Assembly (NCBI RefSeq): GCF_040253615.1
Contig: NZ_JBEJGY010000004.1
Span: forward strand, 7,192,001 to 7,256,000
Origin: Streptomyces sp. Edi4
Lineage (GTDB): Bacteria > Actinomycetota > Actinomycetes > Streptomycetales > Streptomycetaceae
Length of the DNA: 64,000 nucleotides
Reading direction: 5' to 3'
The notes beneath the pieces are model-generated. The model did no database searches and was not told where the DNA came from. It saw only the letters and a program-made list of their open reading frames with translations. Shown here in pieces: positions 1 through 8,567 of this stretch. Made by a program: the position numbers and the translations under genes. Position 1 is the stretch's first letter. Every line of letters begins with the position of its first letter.

Positions 1-396
1 GGTGGCGATGGTCAGCGGCGCGCCGCTGGCGCGGTGGCGGGTGAGCACGTCCGCGTAGTCGAGGTCGGTCAGGATGTCCCCGTTCATGACGAGGAAGGAC
101 TCGGGCAGCCGGTCGCGCATCGTCAGGAGCGGGCCGATGGTGCCCAGCGGGCTCTCCTCGGTGCTGTAGTCGACCTTCAGACCCCAGCGTTCGCCGTCAC
201 CCACGTAGGCGCGGATGATGTGGCCGAGATGGCCGATGGCGATGGTGCAGCTGGTGAAGCCGGCGGCCGCGAGCTGGCGCAGCACGATCTCCAGGATCGC
301 GTGCTGGTCGCCGATCGGGACCAGAGGTTTGGGCAGCGCCGTGGTGTACGGCCGCAGCCGGACTCCCTTGCCTCCGGCGAGTATCACTACATGCAT
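1..396 (-). CDS. Sugar nucleotidyltransferase (NTP_transferase family), C-terminus cut by window edge
   Basis: The reading starts at ATG 394-396 with a GGAGGC ribosome site 4-5 nt upstream and runs off the left edge, so about 132 N-terminal residues are visible. The start MHVVILAGGKGVRLRPYT carries the LAGGxGxRLxP nucleotide-binding signature, followed by LPKPLVPIGD and later VMNGDILTD, the metal- and sugar-binding region of the family. Such enzymes make NDP-sugars from sugar 1-phosphates and NTP. It lies 31 bp downstream of a sugar-nucleotide dehydratase on the same strand, so it probably supplies the activated sugar for the polysaccharide cluster. The exact sugar and nucleotide cannot be read from this fragment. 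Confidence 0.85.
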   Translation of the reverse strand, partial: MHVVILAGGKGVRLRPYTTALPKPLVPIGDQHAILEIVLRQLAAAGFTSCTIAIGHLGHIIRAYVGDGERWGLKVDYSTEESPLGTIGPLLTMRDRLPESFLVMNGDILTDLDYADVLTRHRASGAPLTIAT

Positions 397-427
397 GGGT
401 GCCTCCCTGAGAGTGGGGACCGCGAAG

Positions 428-1429
428 TCAGATGTTGTAGATGCCGGTCTTGTAGCGGGCCAGGTTGCCCGGGTCGCGGAAGAACTCCGCAGTGCGCTCA
501 AGGCCGGCTTCGAGGCTGAACTCCGGCTGCCAGCCGGTCGCTTCGGTGAGCCGGCTCGCGTCCGCGACCAGCCGCATCACCTCGGAGTTGGCCGGCCTGA
601 TGCGCTGTCCGTCCTCCTGGACGTCGAGTTCGGCGCCCATCACCTTGCCGATCAGGCGCACCAGGTCGCCCACCGATATCTCGGTGCCGGTCCCCGCGTT
701 GAAGGTCCGCCCCACCACGCGCTCGGCGGGGGCGGTGCCCACGGCGAGGAAGGCCCGCGCGGTGTCGACGGCGAAGGTGAAGTCACGCGTGGGGCGCAGG
801 TCGCCGAGTGTGATGGTGCGCGAACCCGCCGCGACCTGGCCGATGACGGTGGGGATCACCGCCCGCATCGACTGGCGCGGGCCATAGGTGTTGAAGGGGC
901 GCAGCGTGACGACCGGGGTGGCGAAGCTGGCGTAGTAGCTGTCCGCGAGCCGGTCTCCGCCCGCCTTCGAAGCGGCATACGGCGACTGGGTGTTGATGGG
1001 GTGGTCCTCGGTGATCGGCACGGTCCGCGCGGTGCCGTACGTCTCGCTGGTCGAGGTGTGCACCAGGCGCGGCGTCTCCAGGGCGCGGACGGCCTCCAGG
1101 ACGTTGAGGGTGCCGGTGACGTTGGTGTCCACATAGCTGTGCGGGGCCTGATAGGAGTACGGGATCGCGATGAGGGCCGCCAAGTGGTAGACGGCCTCGG
1201 CGCCTTCGGCCAGGGCGCGCACCGAGCCCGGGTCGCGGACATCGCCCAGGACGATCTCCACCTGGTCCAGGACGTCGGCGGACAGGGTCTCGAGCCAGCC
1301 GTAGGAGGAGAAGGAGTTGTACTGGGCCATCGCGCGGACCCGGTGCCCGGAGGCGACCAGGGCCTCGGTGAGGTGCGATCCGATGAAGCCTTCGGCTCCG
1401 GTGACGGCGACAAGCGGTGCGGAGGTCAA
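428..1429 (-). CDS. NAD-dependent epimerase/dehydratase (extended SDR, LegB/GDP-mannose 4,6-dehydratase-like)
   Basis: A 333-residue extended short-chain dehydrogenase. The N-terminal Rossmann motif GAEGFIGSHL (residues about 11-20) binds NAD; the catalytic YAASK (Tyr-x-x-x-Lys) follows TQSP near residue 150. The stretch YNSFSSYGWLE after the first strand is characteristic of the LegB / UDP-GlcNAc 4,6-dehydratase subgroup, and RPFNTYGPRQS follows the catalytic site. It most likely converts an NDP-hexose to a 4-keto-6-deoxy sugar. It sits between a nucleotidyltransferase and a membrane protein in a same-strand cluster with a PelF-like glycosyltransferase, supporting a role in exopolysaccharide precursor supply. 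The substrate is inferred only. Confidence 0.85.
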   Translation of the reverse strand: MTSAPLVAVTGAEGFIGSHLTEALVASGHRVRAMAQYNSFSSYGWLETLSADVLDQVEIVLGDVRDPGSVRALAEGAEAVYHLAALIAIPYSYQAPHSYVDTNVTGTLNVLEAVRALETPRLVHTSTSETYGTARTVPITEDHPINTQSPYAASKAGGDRLADSYYASFATPVVTLRPFNTYGPRQSMRAVIPTVIGQVAAGSRTITLGDLRPTRDFTFAVDTARAFLAVGTAPAERVVGRTFNAGTGTEISVGDLVRLIGKVMGAELDVQEDGQRIRPANSEVMRLVADASRLTEATGWQPEFSLEAGLERTAEFFRDPGNLARYKTGIYNI

Positions 1430-1547
1430 CTTCCGCTCCTTCCAAGGTGGTTCGGTACATCGAAGTGCCGAAACGTGCGGTGATCGTTCAGGTGCGTTCG
1501 GTGAGGCCCGTGGTGCGGGTGGTGCCGTTCGGGCCGTGGTGCGGGGG

Positions 1548-2933
1548 TCAGGCGTGGACGGTGGGCCGCCCGAGCAGGTGCAGGGTGGCGCCGGTCAGAG
1601 CGAGCGCGGCGGCCGTACAGCAGACGTACTGGTCCAGCGGGCTCGGCTGCGCGGGCAGGCCCAGGGCGGCGACACCGGCCGCCGCCGACAGGGTGACGGC
1701 GGCCGGCAGCCAGGCGATGCCGAACGCCTGGAGCAGCAGCGCCGTCCACAGCAGGGCCGCGAGCGCGAGCAGCGGGGCGGGCTCGGCGCCGGTGAGGAGT
1801 GCCGCGGGGATCAGGGGCAGCAGATAGACCAGGAGGCAGCCCGTGAGGATGGCCGCCGAGCGCCACCGGAAGGCCGCCGGGGTGGCGGTGGCCCGCAGCG
1901 CGGCGACGGACAGGCCGCGGAAGCGGTACAGCAGCCACTCGGCCGGGCCCATGCTGAGCGTCAGCGCGATCACCGCGAGCGGATGGCGCTGTCCCGCGAA
2001 AGCGACGAGCACCCCGGCGGCGAGGCCGAACAGACCGTACGGCAGCGACGCCACGAGCCGGGGTCGCACCGGCGCGGTCGCCGCGGGCTGTGTGAGGACC
2101 TCGCGCAGACAGTGCGCGACCGCACCGATCACCAGGGCGAGGGCGAGCGAGGAGAGCCCGACGCGAAGGAACGGTCCCGGCTCCCTGAAGGGCAGCACCG
2201 CCGCTCCCAGGATCAAGGGGGACAGCGCGGCGAGCAGCAGCCGCTCGCGCGCCAGGACCAGCAGGATGCCGGCCGCCGCCAGATAGCAGGACTGGCCCAC
2301 CACGAAGAAGTCGGCGGGTCCCGGGCCCACGATGGCCAGTCCCGTCACGCCGGAGAGCAGCGCGCCGAGCGGCGCCCCGGCCAGCAGCGTACGGGCCGCC
2401 TCACGCCGGCCGGACGCCATCCGCAGATAGGCCCGGTGGCCAAGACCCTGCCCCCAGGCCCAGGAGATGAGGCCCGCCACGATCAGGGCGAGCACCGCGC
2501 GCTCGCTCTGCCACAGCCGGGCGGTCAGGGGGTAGGCGAGGCCGGGCAGCGCGAACAGCGCGCCGCGCAGCGCGCAGCGCACCGGGTCGGGCGCCCACGG
2601 GTCGGCGGCGAGCGGCGGTTCGGGGAAGCTGCGCGGCACCCGCTTGTACAGGTCCTCGGCGAGCGAGAACAGGTTGCGGTGCCCGTACTCGTCCGCGATC
2701 TGCTGGGCCGTCAGGCCCTCCGACTCCAGGACCGCCGCCACTTCGTAGGCGTGGACGGCGGGCCCTATCTGCTCGGCGAGTTCGGCGGCGAGCCGGTCCA
2801 CGGCGGCGTCCTTGCCCCACCGCGCGGCCCGCCGGCCCGGCAGGCGCAGCGTCACCGTGGATTCGGTGGCGAGCCGGAGTGTCAGCGTGTCCTCGCGGCC
2901 GTCGTGCGGCTCAAGGCGGATGGGCCCGCTCAT
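1548..2933 (-). CDS. Polytopic membrane protein of exopolysaccharide cluster
   Basis: 461 residues. The first ~110 form a soluble charged domain with a predicted helix (AAELAEQIGPAVHAYEVA); the rest is a run of roughly ten to twelve hydrophobic segments typical of an integral membrane transporter. I do not recognise a named family. Its start ATG overlaps the stop of the upstream PelF-like glycosyltransferase by 4 bp (ATGA), so the two are translationally coupled. In pel-type loci the partner of PelF is PelG, a 12-helix membrane protein of similar size, so an analogous export or synthase-anchor role is possible. That is inference from position and topology only; no PelG sequence motif was identified. 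Confidence 0.7.
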   Translation of the reverse strand: MSGPIRLEPHDGREDTLTLRLATESTVTLRLPGRRAARWGKDAAVDRLAAELAEQIGPAVHAYEVAAVLESEGLTAQQIADEYGHRNLFSLAEDLYKRVPRSFPEPPLAADPWAPDPVRCALRGALFALPGLAYPLTARLWQSERAVLALIVAGLISWAWGQGLGHRAYLRMASGRREAARTLLAGAPLGALLSGVTGLAIVGPGPADFFVVGQSCYLAAAGILLVLARERLLLAALSPLILGAAVLPFREPGPFLRVGLSSLALALVIGAVAHCLREVLTQPAATAPVRPRLVASLPYGLFGLAAGVLVAFAGQRHPLAVIALTLSMGPAEWLLYRFRGLSVAALRATATPAAFRWRSAAILTGCLLVYLLPLIPAALLTGAEPAPLLALAALLWTALLLQAFGIAWLPAAVTLSAAAGVAALGLPAQPSPLDQYVCCTAAALALTGATLHLLGRPTVHA

Positions 2934-4477
2934 CCGGCCACCCGGCTCAGCTCGTCGGGCCCCGGCCCGGCCGGCACCAGGCGCAGGGCCGTGGTGGTGT
3001 CGGCGGCGCCGCTTCGCCGCGCGGGAACGGTCGCGCCGCGCACGGAGAGTTCGAGGTAGATGGCCCGGAAGGTGTCCACGGTCTGGCGCAGGGTGAACTG
3101 CTCGACCACCCGAAGCCGCGCCGCTTCCCCCATCGCGGCCCGGCGCGCCGGGTCACCCAGCAGCTCGAGGGCGGCCGCGGCCATCGCGCCCGGATCGCGC
3201 GGCGGCACCACGAGCCCGGTGGGGCCGACCGCCTCGCGCACCCCGCCCACATCCGTGGAGACGGTCGCCCGGCCACAGCTCATGGCCTCGATCAGCGTGA
3301 AGGGGAAGCCCTCGCTGATGCTGGACAGCATCACCACGTTGCCCGCGGCGTAGGCGTCCCTGATGTCCTCGACCCGGCCCTCGAAGGTGACCGCGTCGCC
3401 CTGGCCGAGGGAGGCGGCGAGCGCTTCGCAGCGCTCACGGTAGGCCTCACCGCCCCGGGGCGTGCCGCCGAACAGACGCAGGGTGGCCGCCGGGAGTTCG
3501 CCGCGCACCGTGGCGAAGGCGCGGATCAGCGTCTCCAGGTCCTTGATGGGATCGACCCGCCCGGCCCAGCTGAGGGTCGGGGCGGCCGGCTCGGGCCCGG
3601 CCGGCGGGAAGGCCGCCGGGTCGACGCCGTTGTACACGGTGCGTATGAGCCCCGGGTCGGCCCCGCCCTGCTCCTCCCACAGCCGGTTGTACTGATTGCC
3701 CGGTGTGATCAGTGCGGCGCGCCGGTACGTCTCCTCCGCGAGCAGCCGGAAGAACCCGAGCAGCACCGCCTTGACCGGCCAGCGGTAGGGGGCGGTCCGG
3801 TAACCCAGGTAGCGCTCGCGCAGATAGACCCCGTGCTCGGTCAACAGCAGCGGCACGCCGTGCAGTTCGGCGCCGACGAGCCCGGGAAGCACGGCCACGC
3901 CGCCGCTGACGGCGTGGGACACGCCCTGGCTCGGCGGTATCGCGGCGAGCGGCCGCAGCGCGTGTTCCAGGAGCCCGGTCGCGGTGACCGCGTCGTGCAG
4001 GGTGGGCCGGGCCTCGCGCACGGCGAGCCCGGGCCTGTTCCACACCTCGGTCATGACCTGTATCGCCGCGTCGCCGCGCAGGGCGGGGCTGAGCTGCCCG
4101 TCGCGGGCGGCCCGGGCCAGCTCGTAGAGCGCGGGGCCGAACCCGCTCTCCGCCGAGGGGTCGAGCAGCGCGGTGAGGAAGCGTTCGTACGCGGCCATCA
4201 GACGTCGCTCCTGGCGCCCGCGCGGGGCCGAACCCCCGGGCGCGGGGCCCCACATGGGGACGGAGACGGCTTCGCTGACGTGCGGCGGCAGGTCCCACAC
4301 GGTCGGTTCGCGACCGGTGCCGGTCACCGCGATGATGTCGAAGTCGATGTCGGGCATTCCGGTGACGAGCTGGTCGCACCAGACGCTCACCCCGCCGTGG
4401 CTGTGCGGATAGGTGCCCTCGGTGAGCAGAGTGACCCGCGCAGCGCCGGAGCGCGGCGCGCGGTGTGGTACGTGCAT
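2930..4477 (-). CDS. GT4 glycosyltransferase, PelF-like (DUF3492)
   Basis: 515 residues, a cytosolic GT-B glycosyltransferase. Near the N-terminus TLLTEGTYPHSHGGVSVW (about 17-34) matches the PelF/DUF3492 opening with its glycine-rich acceptor loop. The C-terminal half has the GT4 donor signature SEGFPFTLIEAMSCG (Glu-x7-Glu, near residue 390) and WAGRVDPIKDLETLIRAF preceding it. PelF is the UDP-sugar-dependent polymerase of Pel polysaccharide in Pseudomonas, and related clusters exist in Gram-positives. The gene precedes and overlaps the membrane protein gene and follows a secreted deacetylase-like gene by 99 bp, so it is probably the central polymerase of this locus. The ATG start is at 4475-4477. 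Confidence 0.85.
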   Translation of the reverse strand: MHVPHRAPRSGAARVTLLTEGTYPHSHGGVSVWCDQLVTGMPDIDFDIIAVTGTGREPTVWDLPPHVSEAVSVPMWGPAPGGSAPRGRQERRLMAAYERFLTALLDPSAESGFGPALYELARAARDGQLSPALRGDAAIQVMTEVWNRPGLAVREARPTLHDAVTATGLLEHALRPLAAIPPSQGVSHAVSGGVAVLPGLVGAELHGVPLLLTEHGVYLRERYLGYRTAPYRWPVKAVLLGFFRLLAEETYRRAALITPGNQYNRLWEEQGGADPGLIRTVYNGVDPAAFPPAGPEPAAPTLSWAGRVDPIKDLETLIRAFATVRGELPAATLRLFGGTPRGGEAYRERCEALAASLGQGDAVTFEGRVEDIRDAYAAGNVVMLSSISEGFPFTLIEAMSCGRATVSTDVGGVREAVGPTGLVVPPRDPGAMAAAALELLGDPARRAAMGEAARLRVVEQFTLRQTVDTFRAIYLELSVRGATVPARRSGAADTTTALRLVPAGPGPDELSRVAG

Positions 4478-4576
4478 GCGTGCGCTCCGCGGCTGAAGAG
4501 AGCGGTGAGTGGTGACATCGGCCCGGTCGGCCCGCCGCCGCGCGGGCGGCGGGCTCCGGGGTTGTGCTCGACCGGG

Positions 4577-6751
4577 TCAGCGCGGCTCGACGCCGTACGG
4601 AACCGGCTTGGCGACGCCGGCGGGGACCGGTGTGCGGGGCGCGCTCGACGTCGGCGCGCGGCCGGCCGGCGATGCGTCGTGTGCGCGCGGCGCCAGTGCC
4701 GCGGCGGCCGTCGTCGGGAGCGCCAGAGCGACGCTGCTCTGCCCCGGCTGGGCGGTGGCCCAGCCCGACACACTCCCGGCGTAGGCCTGGCCGAACGCGG
4801 TGGTGGCGCTGCCCAGGACCTGAGTGGTGCCGCCCGGCATCGTCGCGGTGACGGCCACGCCCGCCGGAGCCTGCACGGTCACGCTGTCGCCGATCCGGTA
4901 CGCGGTGACCTGGCCCGCCTTGACCGCGGTGTTCCAGGCGCCCCGGTCGCGCAGCTCGGCGCCGATGTCCTTCATCCGCAGGTTCACCAGCGGGGCGCTG
5001 GCCGCGTACAGCGCCTTGTACTGGTCGAGCACCCCGTCAAGGACGGGGTAGCCGATGCGGTCCTCGGCCAGGTTGGACTGGTGGATGAAGTGCGGTCTGG
5101 GGTCGTTGCCCAGGACGTGACCAAGGGCGGTCCGCGTCTCCTGGGGCACGATGTATCCCGTGTAGCCGGTGGCCGCGTCCAGGGCCGCGGGCAGGCAGGT
5201 GGTGTTGGGCAGGTCGTCGCACAGGCCGCTGCCGCCCTGGGCGCGGCTGGTGTAGATCCAGTTGTACTCGTCGACCTGCTCCGAGACGTGCCCCGCGTTG
5301 TAGAAGATGTTGATGGGGTAGCGGGCGACGGTCTGGGCGGGGCCGACCTGGCGCTGCTCGGGGTCGCGCGACATGTCGGCGCCGAGCCAGCTGATGTGGT
5401 TGGTGCTCAGCGCCGGAGCGAGGTAGGGGTTGTCCTGCGGCTGCTGCGGCAGGAGCCGCATCCCCGAGTGCTCACCGGTGATCAGCTCGTCGGGCTCGGT
5501 GGGCAGTCCGACCCCCTGGGCCCACTGCTGGTTGTCCGATATCTCCTTGGATATCTCGGACTGGCTCACATACTTCGTGGAGCCGTCCGGATTGGTCGCG
5601 CACTTCCACGGGACGGCCGAGACGTTTTGCTCGCAGCCGAGGAAGGCGTGGTCGTAGGTGTGGTTGATCCAGCGGAAGTCGCCCTTGTCGGCGGCGAACT
5701 GATCGGCGAGCTCGTCGGCGCCGTTGTGATTCTCGCGGTACTCCACGCTGCCGCCGCCGTTGTAGGCCAGGTCGAGCGTGAAGCCACGGGACTTCTCCCA
5801 GGCGACGGCGTTCCGCACATCCGCAGGGGACATCCGGATCGAGTCCTCGACGCCCTGCCCAGGCGGGCAGTCCACGTCGCCGGGTGTGCAGTTGAGGGCG
5901 GGGTCCCAGCGGTCGTCCCCGGCGAACACGTCGTCCACGTGGACCGCGAAGTAGTTCCGCGAGGCGCCGAGCCGCACGTTCTGCGTCATCCAGTCGACGA
6001 TGCCGCGGGCCAGCAGCTTGAACTGCTCCTGGTACTGGTTGTACGCGAAGGTGACGACCAGTTCGCGCCGGCCGTCGTGGCGGTACTCGCCGACGAGCGA
6101 GCCGCTGGTGGTCCTGCCGGGGATCGGGGCCTCGACATAGCTCGTGAAGTCCGCGCCCGGGGCCGGCTGGGCCAGGAAGGCGTAACTCTCGCTCACAGAC
6201 GGTGAGTTGTCCTCGAAGGGCACCTGGCCGTTGAGGTAACCGAACGGTCCCGTGGTGCGCCCGACCGCCGTCACCTGGGCCTTGAAGCCGTCCGCCGAGC
6301 CGCTGTAGCCGCCGGTGACCGGCGTCTGAAGACCGACCTGGGGGCGCGCGTAGGTGTAGGCGTCCACCTGGGGTATCGCGTACGTCTTCTCGTACGCCAC
6401 GAGCGCGGCCATTTCGGCCGAACCGGCCGGGAAGGGGTTGTCGTTGGGCAGCACCACGGCCTGGTACTTGGCCCGGGGGCCGCCGCTCACGGTGTCCGCC
6501 AGGAACGCCGCGTCGATGACCGGACGCCCGGCCTTCTGGAGGTCGACCAGGGTGTACGGAGTGCCCTCGCCGTCCAGCTCCGCCGTGATGGCCCCGGTGG
6601 CGGGGCCGCCGTCCGAGACCACGAGGACCTTCAGGTCCACGCGGGGCGCGGGCGCCGCCGCGTACGCCGGCGCGGCCGGTAATCCCATGGCGAGCAGCAC
6701 AGTGCCCACCGCGAGACCGATGGTGTGTCTGCGTTGTGTGTTCCGCTTCAC
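4577..6751 (-). CDS. Secreted polysaccharide deacetylase-like protein (Agd3/CE18-like)
   Basis: A 724-residue secreted protein. I start it at GTG 6749-6751 because a GGGGAGGGG ribosome site lies about 10 nt upstream and a classical signal peptide follows (KRNTQRRHT, hydrophobic core, AYA cleavage near residue 31). Deacetylase-type metal motifs are visible: HVDDV at about 271-275 (Asp-Asp) and INHTYDH at 362-368 (His-x3-His). The layout, with an N-terminal beta-rich region before the deacetylase fold, resembles Agd3, the CE18 galactosaminogalactan deacetylase of Aspergillus. It probably trims N-acetyl groups from the exported polymer outside the cell. The CE18 assignment is from memory of the family and needs a profile search; secretion and the metal motifs are directly visible. 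Confidence 0.7.
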   Translation of the reverse strand: MKRNTQRRHTIGLAVGTVLLAMGLPAAPAYAAAPAPRVDLKVLVVSDGGPATGAITAELDGEGTPYTLVDLQKAGRPVIDAAFLADTVSGGPRAKYQAVVLPNDNPFPAGSAEMAALVAYEKTYAIPQVDAYTYARPQVGLQTPVTGGYSGSADGFKAQVTAVGRTTGPFGYLNGQVPFEDNSPSVSESYAFLAQPAPGADFTSYVEAPIPGRTTSGSLVGEYRHDGRRELVVTFAYNQYQEQFKLLARGIVDWMTQNVRLGASRNYFAVHVDDVFAGDDRWDPALNCTPGDVDCPPGQGVEDSIRMSPADVRNAVAWEKSRGFTLDLAYNGGGSVEYRENHNGADELADQFAADKGDFRWINHTYDHAFLGCEQNVSAVPWKCATNPDGSTKYVSQSEISKEISDNQQWAQGVGLPTEPDELITGEHSGMRLLPQQPQDNPYLAPALSTNHISWLGADMSRDPEQRQVGPAQTVARYPINIFYNAGHVSEQVDEYNWIYTSRAQGGSGLCDDLPNTTCLPAALDAATGYTGYIVPQETRTALGHVLGNDPRPHFIHQSNLAEDRIGYPVLDGVLDQYKALYAASAPLVNLRMKDIGAELRDRGAWNTAVKAGQVTAYRIGDSVTVQAPAGVAVTATMPGGTTQVLGSATTAFGQAYAGSVSGWATAQPGQSSVALALPTTAAAALAPRAHDASPAGRAPTSSAPRTPVPAGVAKPVPYGVEPR

Positions 6752-7221
6752 GCGGTGAAGTCCCCTCCCCTGGAGGTCCGTTCGGCTCCCCTGCCTGCCC
6801 GGACCCCGCCCACCGCACAACGGCCGTGCCCCGATGAGGAGGGCCCGCCGTTCCGCTCTGATGGGTCACATAGTGCGGGGCTTCGAGGAGTTTTCGAGTG
6901 GCTACTGTGAAACATGACGAAAAAATGTGGCCGTCATGATGGGGCGCAGAGCCGTGCGCGGCCCCCCGGGCCCGCCGACGGGTGATCGCGCCGGGCCGCG
7001 CCGGGCCCGGAAAACCGGAGCGGCCCGGCGCGGCAAACGCTTTCGGCGTGGGGGGCGCACGCGGGCGCACACCACCAAAGGTCCAGACAACCAGTCGATC
7101 CGGGACGTATCCGGTTTTCGGCCACGCGAGCGAAACGTGTGAGCGAATCCGCGCCCCGACCGAGGTGTTTCGGCCATACGAAACCGGCCGACCCGGGGGG
7201 ATGGGCCGACCGGTGATCGTG
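6752..7221. other. Intergenic region upstream of the exopolysaccharide cluster
   Basis: About 470 bp with no convincing gene. Being upstream of the minus-strand deacetylase-like gene, it should hold the promoter of the whole cluster. A locally AT-richer patch lies at 6900-6940. Near 7110-7190, TTTCGGCCA occurs twice with a CGAAACCGG nearby that pairs with CCGGTTTTCG, so a regulatory site there is possible but unproven. Confidence 0.4.
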
Positions 7222-7241
7222 GGCCGCCGACGTCGGCGGCC
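7222..7241. terminator. Perfect palindrome, probable terminator
   Basis: GGCCGCCGAC followed directly by its reverse complement, a 20-bp perfect palindrome ending 9 bp past the stop of the minus-strand secreted-protein gene. The position suggests a rho-independent type stem without a T-tract, as is common in Streptomyces. Confidence 0.55.
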
Positions 7242-7250
7242 GGCCGCGCG

Positions 7251-7781
7251 CTACCGAGTGCCCGCTGGGGCGGGAGTGGCGCAGTTGACCCGCATCGTCG
7301 GGGAGTTGAAGACGCCGTCCTTGTGGCTCTGGCTGTCGTTGTACTCGTAGTAGACGTACGAGTAGAACGCGATGTTGCCGTTGCAGCCGGAGTCCGCCGC
7401 CACCCGCACCGGGATGGTGACGGTGCGGCTCGTGCCCGGGGCGACCGGCACGGAGTAGTTCACGCCGAGTGTGGTGGTGCCGGTCCCGGTGCAGGTCACG
7501 CCCGTACCGGAACACGAGGCGAGGGAGTACTTCAGGTCGGGACGCTGGGTGGTCGCCCACGTCGGCTGAACCGACTGGTAGACGAACCACACGTCGGTGG
7601 TCTGGTTGTTCGTGAACGTCATGCTCAGATTGACCGTGCCGCCCGGCGTCGCCGCCGTCTGGTCGGCGCTGAAGCTCACATCGGGAGTGGCCGCGTCGGC
7701 GGACTGGCTCACGCCGAACAGGGCGAGGGAAGAAGCGAGGGCCGCGGCGAGGCTGAAACGCCTCAGGTGTGTGGTTCGCAT
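7251..7781 (-). CDS. Secreted protein of unknown function, Ig-like beta-rich
   Basis: 176 residues from ATG 7779-7781. A signal peptide is clear: MRTTHLRRFSLAAALASS, hydrophobic core, cleavage after SADA (about residue 30). The mature protein opens with ATPDVSFSADQTAATPGGTV and is rich in Thr, Val and Tyr in beta-strand patterns, like a bacterial Ig-like or DUF11-type domain. Four cysteines (CSGTGVTC, SGCNGN, RVNC) could form two disulfides. No Shine-Dalgarno precedes this ATG; a GTG 51 bp upstream in frame is an alternative but would spoil the signal peptide. The gene stands alone between the polysaccharide cluster and thioredoxin. No function is assigned. Confidence 0.7.
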   Translation of the reverse strand: MRTTHLRRFSLAAALASSLALFGVSQSADAATPDVSFSADQTAATPGGTVNLSMTFTNNQTTDVWFVYQSVQPTWATTQRPDLKYSLASCSGTGVTCTGTGTTTLGVNYSVPVAPGTSRTVTIPVRVAADSGCNGNIAFYSYVYYEYNDSQSHKDGVFNSPTMRVNCATPAPAGTR

Positions 7782-8075
7782 GAGGACGGAGAGTAGGAGG
7801 AACACCACGCAACGTCCGCTGGATCGCCACACTGTGGAGACGCGCTGGCTCGAACCGTACGGGCGTCAACTGGTCGTGGATTGGCGCTCGTTGACCTCTT
7901 GACCGCAAGCCCGCCGCAGACCGCGGGCCGCTGCCCGCCGCGCCGCGCGGGGCCGCTGACCGATAACCGACGCTCCCCGCGCCCCCCAGCATTGGCGCGT
8001 TCCGCCCGAACGCCACCGCGGCCCCCTTCCCGGGATGGGAAGGGGGCCGCAGGGGACTCGGGAGAGCGAGAGAGG

Positions 8076-8441
8076 TCAGTTCTGCTGCTGTGCCTCGACC
8101 GACTTGCGCACCTCGTCCATGTCGAGCGCGCGGGCCTGGCCGATGACGTCCTCAAGAGCCGCCTGGGGAAGCGCGCCGGGCTGCGCGAAGACCGCCACAT
8201 TGTCGCGGACGATCATCAGCGTCGGGATCGAGCGGATGTCGAAGGCCTGCGCAAGCTCCTGCTGGGCCTCCGTGTCCACCTTCGCGAAGACCAGGTCGTC
8301 GTGGCGCTCGGACGCGGCCTCGTACACGGGCGCGAACTGCCGGCACGGGCCGCACCAGGAGGCCCAGAAGTCGATCAGCACGAATCCGTTGCCGGACACG
8401 ACCGAGTCGAAGTTGTCCTTGGTCAGCTCGACAGTCGCCAT
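8076..8441 (-). CDS. trxA: Thioredoxin
   Basis: 121 residues from ATG 8439-8441, with GAGGTG about 9 nt upstream. The active site WCGPC lies in FWASWCGPCRQFAP at about 27-40, and the cis-proline loop RSIPTL follows at about 72-77, both diagnostic. It reduces protein disulfides in the cytoplasm. A short C-terminal extension rich in Gln ends in QQQN, and the overall size is slightly above the usual ~108. It is divergent from a flavin disulfide oxidoreductase across a 126-bp gap. That neighbour has a thioredoxin-reductase-like redox chemistry but belongs to the lipoamide-dehydrogenase-type family, so direct partnership is only a possibility. Confidence 0.92.
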   Translation of the reverse strand: MATVELTKDNFDSVVSGNGFVLIDFWASWCGPCRQFAPVYEAASERHDDLVFAKVDTEAQQELAQAFDIRSIPTLMIVRDNVAVFAQPGALPQAALEDVIGQARALDMDEVRKSVEAQQQN

Positions 8442-8567
8442 TATGTACACCTCGTTCCCGGCCCCGGGGATGGAGCCGCCTCGCACAACCGCGTGCGCCG
8501 CCGCGGTATTCCTTCCCCGGCGCGTGCCCCTGTGGCCACGGAGTACACGGCAGACCAGACTGGGCCC

